Source of the DNA: Thalassiosira profunda
Taxonomy: Eukaryota > Bacillariophyta > Thalassiosirophyceae > Thalassiosirales > Thalassiosiraceae
Reading direction: 5' to 3'
DNA length: 11,826 nucleotides
NCBI GenBank assembly: GCA_036939355.1
Contig: JALLAP010000585.1
Coordinates: 1 to 11,826, forward strand
Shown: positions 7,932-11,826 of the stretch, piece by piece
How positions within the stretch are numbered: the stretch's first letter is position 1
How the letters are laid out: each line of letters opens with the position of its first letter
Notes under the pieces: generated by a model
Told to the model about the DNA's origin: nothing
What the model saw: only the letters and a program-made list of their open reading frames with translations
Database searches by the model: none
Position numbers and translations under genes: made by a program

Positions 7932-8837
7932 GGCTGCGTAGGTAGAGTTTGGGGGAATAGAGATGTCAGTGTTGGTGAGAGAGGTGAACCATGAGCACAA
8001 TGAGAGATGCGTGCTCAAAATCTGCAGGCTCTCCAGGCTATCCCACGCTCTTCCAGCGCCAGCCCAAGTCAAGATAACCGGACGGTCTTTTCAGAAATAG
8101 CAGCACAGCAACAAAAACAGAAACATGTCACGTGCGCGCCTCACCTTGAGGCTTGGCGTAAGGGGTGCGAGGCGCACTAAGCGCCCGGCTCAGTTTATCC
8201 CTCGACACCTTCGGACCAACCTCGCCGTCGTCCTCACCTTCGACCTCCTCCGCGACGCCCCCGCCCTCCCCGTGCGCCGCGGCGGACGCGTCCGCGCCCG
8301 CCATCGGGGGCACGGCTCCGGTGGCTGCCGCGGCTGCCTTCTCCTCCATCCTCTTTCCTTCCTCCATCCTGCCCGTTTCTTCCCTACGCCGCACTCCAAA
8401 CGCCGATCAACCCTTCGCCCTTCACTGCTGCCGCTCCAACACTCTCTCCCGCGCCTGCTCTTCCGCCCTCGGGTTGTCTTCAGTTCATCTCCGTCAAAAT
8501 TTATGCGGGGTGTCAGCGAGCGGAGGGACCAGCAGTGGAGAAGCGGGCGCGTCGTCTTCCCCGAAAAAACACGCGGGCACCCCTCTCTAGCTTCCCCTAA
8601 AACAAAGCATCTTGCGGCGATTGCAAAGCTAGTTCCGTTTGTTAGGAGGTGGGGACCACACGGGGAAAGCCCGCTATTCCAAGGATATCCGCCCCCCAAA
8701 GTATCTTTTGCAAAAAAATGAGCGGCCAGCAGAGCATTTGCCCGCCTCAGCCACTGAAAATCCTTGGCGGCAGCTCTCACTTTTGCCCGCTGGCACAGCA
8801 TTGCACCCCCAACAAGTCAACACCCCAAGCAACCACC
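7932..8837. promoter_or_regulatory. Shared upstream region of the divergent RRM gene pair
   Basis: These 906 bp separate the start codons of two head-to-head RRM genes. A candidate upstream exon of the minus-strand gene occupies 8145-8367, with its intron at 7934-8144. The rest, 8368-8837, should hold the promoters. On the + strand an in-frame ATG at 8718 could extend the two-RRM protein by 40 residues. That extension resembles no part of the paralogue, so I prefer 8838. I see no TATA box or RNA gene. Confidence 0.45.
8145..8367 (-). CDS. Candidate upstream coding exon of the four-RRM gene
   Basis: An open frame from the ATG at 8367 (or 8349) encodes an Ala-rich, then acidic segment (EEVEGEDDGEV) ending in SAPRTPYAKPQ. 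It runs into CTCAAG followed by GTGAGG, a strong donor at 8144. A strong acceptor, a pyrimidine-rich tract ending TACGCAG at 7934, lies immediately before CCATGGTC of the known exon. The phases fit: one base left over plus CC makes GCC (Ala), then the Met codon at 7931. The full protein would be about 517 residues. The 211-nt intron is longer than its neighbours. This could instead be 5'UTR with a chance open frame. Confidence 0.4.
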
Positions 8838-9535
8838 ATGTCCAACCGCGTGTACGTCGGCAACCTCTCCTGGGGCGTCTCCTGGCAGGACCTCAAGGTA
8901 AGATTCCATTTTTGGCGTAGGGTGCACGTCGACCGCAAGGTGCATGACACGACTGTGTGTCTCAATGTGCGTGTGACGTGGATCTCACCTCCTCTTCCCA
9001 ACAGGATCACATGCGCGACGCCGGCGAGGTCGCCTACGCCAAGATCCTCCAGGACCGCGACGGCCGGTCGAAGGGCTGCGGCATCGTGGAGTTCACCACC
9101 GTCGAGGGGGCGCAGGAGGCGATCACCAAGCTCACCGACACCGAGCTGAAGGGGCGGAAGATCTTCGTCCGGGAGGACCGGGAGGACGGCAAGCGCGGCG
9201 GCGGCGGCGGAGGGGGAGGAGGCGGTGGAGGAGGAGGGGGATACGCAGGCCCCCCGCCCCCGGCCGCGGACGCTGGGCCGCCCCCCGCCGAGGGCACCCA
9301 GCTCTTCGTGGGGAACCTCTCGTGGGAGACCGGCTGGCAGGACCTCAAGGACCACTTCCGCACGATCGGGGAGGTGGAGCGGGCCGACGTGGTGATCGGC
9401 CGCGACGGGCGCAGCCGCGGCTTCGGGTTCATCCGCTACGGGACGGCCGACGAGGCCCAGAAGGCGATTGCCGAGATGAACGGAGTGGAGTTCATGGGAC
9501 GCCCCCTCGAGGTTCGCCTTGACAACAAGGCTTAA
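8838..9535 (+). CDS. Two-RRM glycine-rich RNA-binding protein (Gbp2/hnRNP M-like), 196 aa
   Basis: Exon 1 is 8838-8897 and exon 2 is 9005-9535, with a 107-nt GTAAG...CAACAG intron between them. The ATG has an excellent context (ACCACCATGT). RRM1 spans about 4-79 and carries RNP2 VYVGNL and RNP1 KGCGIVEF, where the usual aromatics are replaced by Cys and Ile. A 15-Gly run (85-99) and a Pro/Ala-rich linker follow. RRM2 at about 119-193 has LFVGNL and a canonical RGFGFIRY. The first and last RRMs match the first and last RRMs of the neighbouring minus-strand gene, down to the C-terminal EVRLDNK. The intron also falls at the same codon boundary, after WQDLK. A role in mRNA binding or export is inferred from the Gbp2-like family. 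Confidence 0.92.
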
Positions 9536-10085
9536 GAACGGGGCCGGGGATTGGGGGGAGGGGGGAGGATAAGATTTGTTTTGAGAGTCGGAGTCTTGTG
9601 TGGTTGGTGAGAGAGCCGGAGGGCATTGAGGGTGGATGGGGACGGAGAAAGAGAAAGAGAGAGTGTTAGTGGATTGAGTTGTATCGAAAGCTCCTGCAGA
9701 GAGATTCACCTCCTGTGGGGCGATCGAGATGAGAGTATTCATTACTAATTCAAGAACTGCCAGGCGTTGAAATCACTCTGCTGTTGCGTGGGCTCATCAG
9801 GTTTTAACCTGACACCTTGTGGCGGTGGCGGAACCACACAAAAAGAGTCGAGGGCAAGTGCTACTCGCAAGGGCCCCTTACACAAGAGGGATAGTCTATC
9901 TCTAGACTGCTGCACCATTTTGAGGTGTCGAAGCCCTCTGCTGACAACGAAAGGCTCTTTGTTTGGAACGCCTAGAGGTCTCATTCCTTGTTCTATTTAC
10001 GTAGTACTATCATGCCTACGGTACCTTTGTATGTTGCCGCGGGGACTGGACGTTGCCACAGGTTGCCACCCTCCCCGCCGAAGCC
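9536..10085. other. Intergenic region between the two-RRM gene and the FSH-like gene
   Basis: The first 200 bp are purine-rich (GGAG and GAGAAAGAG runs near 9650), likely 3'UTR. From about 9750 to 10020 composition is more balanced and contains several short inverted repeats. The clearest are at 9797-9812 (7-bp arms, 2-base centre) and 9893-9908 (6-bp arms, 4-base loop). No tRNA, snRNA or convincing ORF was recognised. The promoter of the next gene should lie near the right end. Confidence 0.45.
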
Positions 10086-11288
10086 ATGAGGGTCCTCTGC
10101 CTCCACCCCGCGGCCTCCTCCGCGCTGCAACTAAGCCGCGACCTCGCTCAGCTCGAGGAGCGACTGTGGTCGAGCCACGGCATCGAGCTCGTCTTCGTCG
10201 ACGGTCCACTGCTCGACGCCAAGCTCGGCGCGGCCGTTGGTGCCGAGGGCGGGGGCGTCACCGCCCTCGAGCCGTCCAGCGACGACGGCGATGACGGAGG
10301 CGACGAGAAGGCCTCACGGAGGTGGTACGTGGAGGAACCGTCGCGCCGGGCGCTGCCCCCAACCGCAGAGGCCGAGTCTGGGCCGCCGCCTGTGCGATAT
10401 GCCGGCCTCGATGCATCGTTGCTCCACCTGACCCAAGTGTGGGCGCGGGGCGGCGTGAACGCGTCCAGCGCCAAAGAGGGCGCGTGCTGCCTGCCCTTTC
10501 AGGGCGTGTTGGGCGTGGGACAGGGCGCCGACGTGGCGGGCCTGCTGCCATTGCTGAATTATCAGCCAGACGAAGAAGATGAGAAGGAAAACGACGCTGC
10601 ACTTCCGGTGATGTTCCAGGGGTTGCAGTTTGTGGTATTGGTGGACGGGAAGGACATTCTGGGGCAGCAACAAAGCGACGGAGGGGAAGCGTGCGAGGGA
10701 GGAGCAGAGAATGATGTCTACGTGGGCCCAGAGGGAGTGAAGAGTCTGCATGTTATCATGGAAAGCGACGCGGATGGTGCACTTGAAGGTGCCAAGAGTA
10801 GCAGCGGAGAGCTACTGGCAAAGAAGTACGGACCCAACGCCCAAATTCACCGCTGCAGACGCTCTTCAACTGCATGCCCGCCGCCACTGTCCAACATCCT
10901 GGGCAAGTTCCTCGTCGGTCAAAAGAACGCGCTGCACTCGAATCCCCAATCGCGGGAACTCATGTCGCTCCAAAACCAATTGGCGAACGTGGAGCAATTG
11001 GCCACACTGGCGATATCCCAGGAGATACAGCGCAATCCGCCCAAGGCGCTGATGGCCGTCATCGGACCCACGGCCATGATGCAGCAAAATGCGGATGCGA
11101 ACGGGGCAGGGGGGAAAGAAGAAGAGGAGAAGCAACAAAGTCGGGGAGAGAAGGAGAACGTGAAGGTGGACATGGCCGTGGGGGCGTGGCACGGGGCGCG
11201 GAGGAGGGGGTTCGGGGAGGAGGGCGGCGGGGCGCCCTGTCCCGGAGAGTTTTTGCTGCGGGAAGAAGAGCGTGATTCTTTGGTCTAG
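10086..11288 (+). CDS. FSH1/OVCA2-like alpha/beta hydrolase homologue without the serine nucleophile, 400 aa
   Basis: A single exon starts at the ATG at 10086 (GAAGCCATGA). The start MRVLCLHPAASSA, the segment IELVFVDGP (33-41), the elbow FQGVLGVGQGA (138-148), FQGLQFVVLVDG (177-188), a beta strand with acidic loop LHVIMESDAD (221-230) and FLVGQKN follow the order of the FSH serine hydrolase family (yeast Fsh1, human OVCA2). Key changes: the elbow normally reads G-F-S-Q-G, but here the nucleophile position is G145; the LHG near the N-terminus is LHP; and the C-terminal GGH motif that supplies the catalytic His is absent from residues 255-270. D228 or D230 may be the old acid. Acidic Gly-rich inserts (~55-100, 160-170, 195-210) and a ~120-residue C-terminal extension make it much longer than Fsh1 (~240 residues). 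The fold is likely; hydrolysis is unlikely. A binding or scaffold role is inference. Confidence 0.75.
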   Translation: MRVLCLHPAASSALQLSRDLAQLEERLWSSHGIELVFVDGPLLDAKLGAAVGAEGGGVTALEPSSDDGDDGGDEKASRRWYVEEPSRRALPPTAEAESGPPPVRYAGLDASLLHLTQVWARGGVNASSAKEGACCLPFQGVLGVGQGADVAGLLPLLNYQPDEEDEKENDAALPVMFQGLQFVVLVDGKDILGQQQSDGGEACEGGAENDVYVGPEGVKSLHVIMESDADGALEGAKSSSGELLAKKYGPNAQIHRCRRSSTACPPPLSNILGKFLVGQKNALHSNPQSRELMSLQNQLANVEQLATLAISQEIQRNPPKALMAVIGPTAMMQQNADANGAGGKEEEEKQQSRGEKENVKVDMAVGAWHGARRRGFGEEGGGAPCPGEFLLREEERDSLV

Positions 11289-11308
11289 ACGATTGATTAG
11301 CTCTAGTC

Positions 11309-11826
11309 TCATTTCGGACCCGAGGCTGCAGAGATTGCAGTGAGTTTGCCTTCCAGAGTTGAGCACGCCCTGGCTATATCACTCCCGGCAACTGTCTTCT
11401 TCGAACCCTTGTCTTGAGAGGCCTCCTTCATCAGCGTGGATTGGAGGTCAGCGATCACCTGATTCCACCAAGCCAAGCCAATATCTGCCTCTCCGTAGTT
11501 GGCAAGTTCTCTCTGAACCAACAAAGTTAGCTTGTCGAAGCCATCCACGGTCTGTGGGTTTGTATCATGAGCACCGAAACACGCAAAGGTGCTGCTAATG
11601 CAGCTCTTTGCTTGGGATAGAAATGCTTCATACAGCCGCTTCAGCTCTATCGACGAGCCTTCCGCCTCAGTGGGAAGAGCGCCTGATGATAAATATGCGA
11701 CGCCGCTCCTATTGACATGGAGGGCCGCAGCGATCATAATTGATGCCGAGTGAGCCAAGTCTGACTGCCCATATTGTTCCCAAATATCCTCCAACACGTT
11801 GACCGACTGCTGTGTCAAGGCAGGTT
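11309..11826 (-). CDS. Hypothetical protein, 3' part only
   Basis: An open frame on the minus strand runs from the right edge of the window to TGA at 11309-11311, giving about 172 residues of an unknown C-terminus. No in-window ATG is needed, because the frame stays open at the edge. The sequence looks mainly alpha-helical and soluble, with segments such as LEDIWEQYGQSDLAHSASIM, ELKRLYEAFLSQAKS and VIADLQSTLMKEAS, and a Lys/Ser/Ala-rich tail. No motif, membrane segment or zinc site was recognised. Near-neutral base composition and the absence of stops support real coding. It converges on the FSH-like gene, with only 20 bp between the stops. Confidence 0.65.
   Translation of the reverse strand, partial: PALTQQSVNVLEDIWEQYGQSDLAHSASIMIAAALHVNRSGVAYLSSGALPTEAEGSSIELKRLYEAFLSQAKSCISSTFACFGAHDTNPQTVDGFDKLTLLVQRELANYGEADIGLAWWNQVIADLQSTLMKEASQDKGSKKTVAGSDIARACSTLEGKLTAISAASGPK

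Noticed and set aside
8125..8721. Plus-strand frame of about 198 codons between the RRM genes
   Set aside because: It is Arg/Ser/Pro/Leu-rich with no motif, and lies in the upstream region of both genes; likely a chance frame.
8777..9742. 321-codon minus-strand frame opposite the two-RRM gene
   Set aside because: It is the mirror of a well-supported RRM gene; the composition is explained by antisense of GC-rich codons.
9745..9984. Small minus-strand ORF of 79 codons in the intergenic region
   Set aside because: The opposite strand is also open over most of it, it has no domain, and nothing supports translation.
1..11826. Transposon, virus remnant, CRISPR array, tRNA or rRNA
   Set aside because: No terminal repeats with a transposase or polymerase, no regularly spaced repeats and no RNA gene motif were seen on either strand.

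Overview
This is nuclear DNA of a eukaryote with a compact genome. Genes are short, intergenic gaps run from 20 to about 900 bp, introns are small (about 50-110 nt) GT-AG introns, start codons sit in Kozak-like contexts, and there are no bacterial ribosome-binding sites or operons. The best guess is a photosynthetic stramenopile, most likely a diatom. This rests on a seven-transmembrane receptor with a Cys-rich 'FCPE' ectodomain of a type I associate with diatoms, a MYND-finger/leucine-rich protein, and a TTAGGG-type telomere-like motif. The lineage call is inference, not proof.

Layout, left to right: (1) a 5'-truncated GPCR-like gene (+, to 1932) with five introns, two of which are in frame and stop-free; (2) a gap holding two copies of a telomere-like 16-mer, then an intronless MOB1-like kinase co-activator gene (+, 2290-2985); (3) an intronless MYND zinc finger plus leucine-rich gene (-, 4720-3281), divergent from (4) an intronless WD40 propeller gene (+, 5015-6160); (5) a four-RRM Gly-rich RNA-binding protein gene (-, 7931-6279), which carries two single-N assembly joins, each flanked by an exact 72-bp duplicate; (6) a head-to-head two-RRM paralogue (+, 8838-9535) that shares the intron position of gene 5; (7) a gene for an FSH1/OVCA2-like alpha/beta hydrolase that has lost its serine nucleophile (+, 10086-11288); (8) the 3' end of an unrecognised gene (-, 11309 to the right edge), whose stop codon is 20 bp from the stop of gene 7.

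No shared pathway is evident: this looks like an ordinary nuclear gene neighbourhood of signalling, protein-interaction and RNA-binding genes. The points most worth a second look are the MOB1 homologue that lacks all four zinc ligands, the catalytically dead FSH hydrolase, the inverted RRM paralogue pair with a conserved intron, a possible missed N-terminal exon of the four-RRM gene, and the two 72-bp assembly artefacts that break its reading frame. I found no mobile element, CRISPR array, rRNA or tRNA, and no convincing new multi-gene system.
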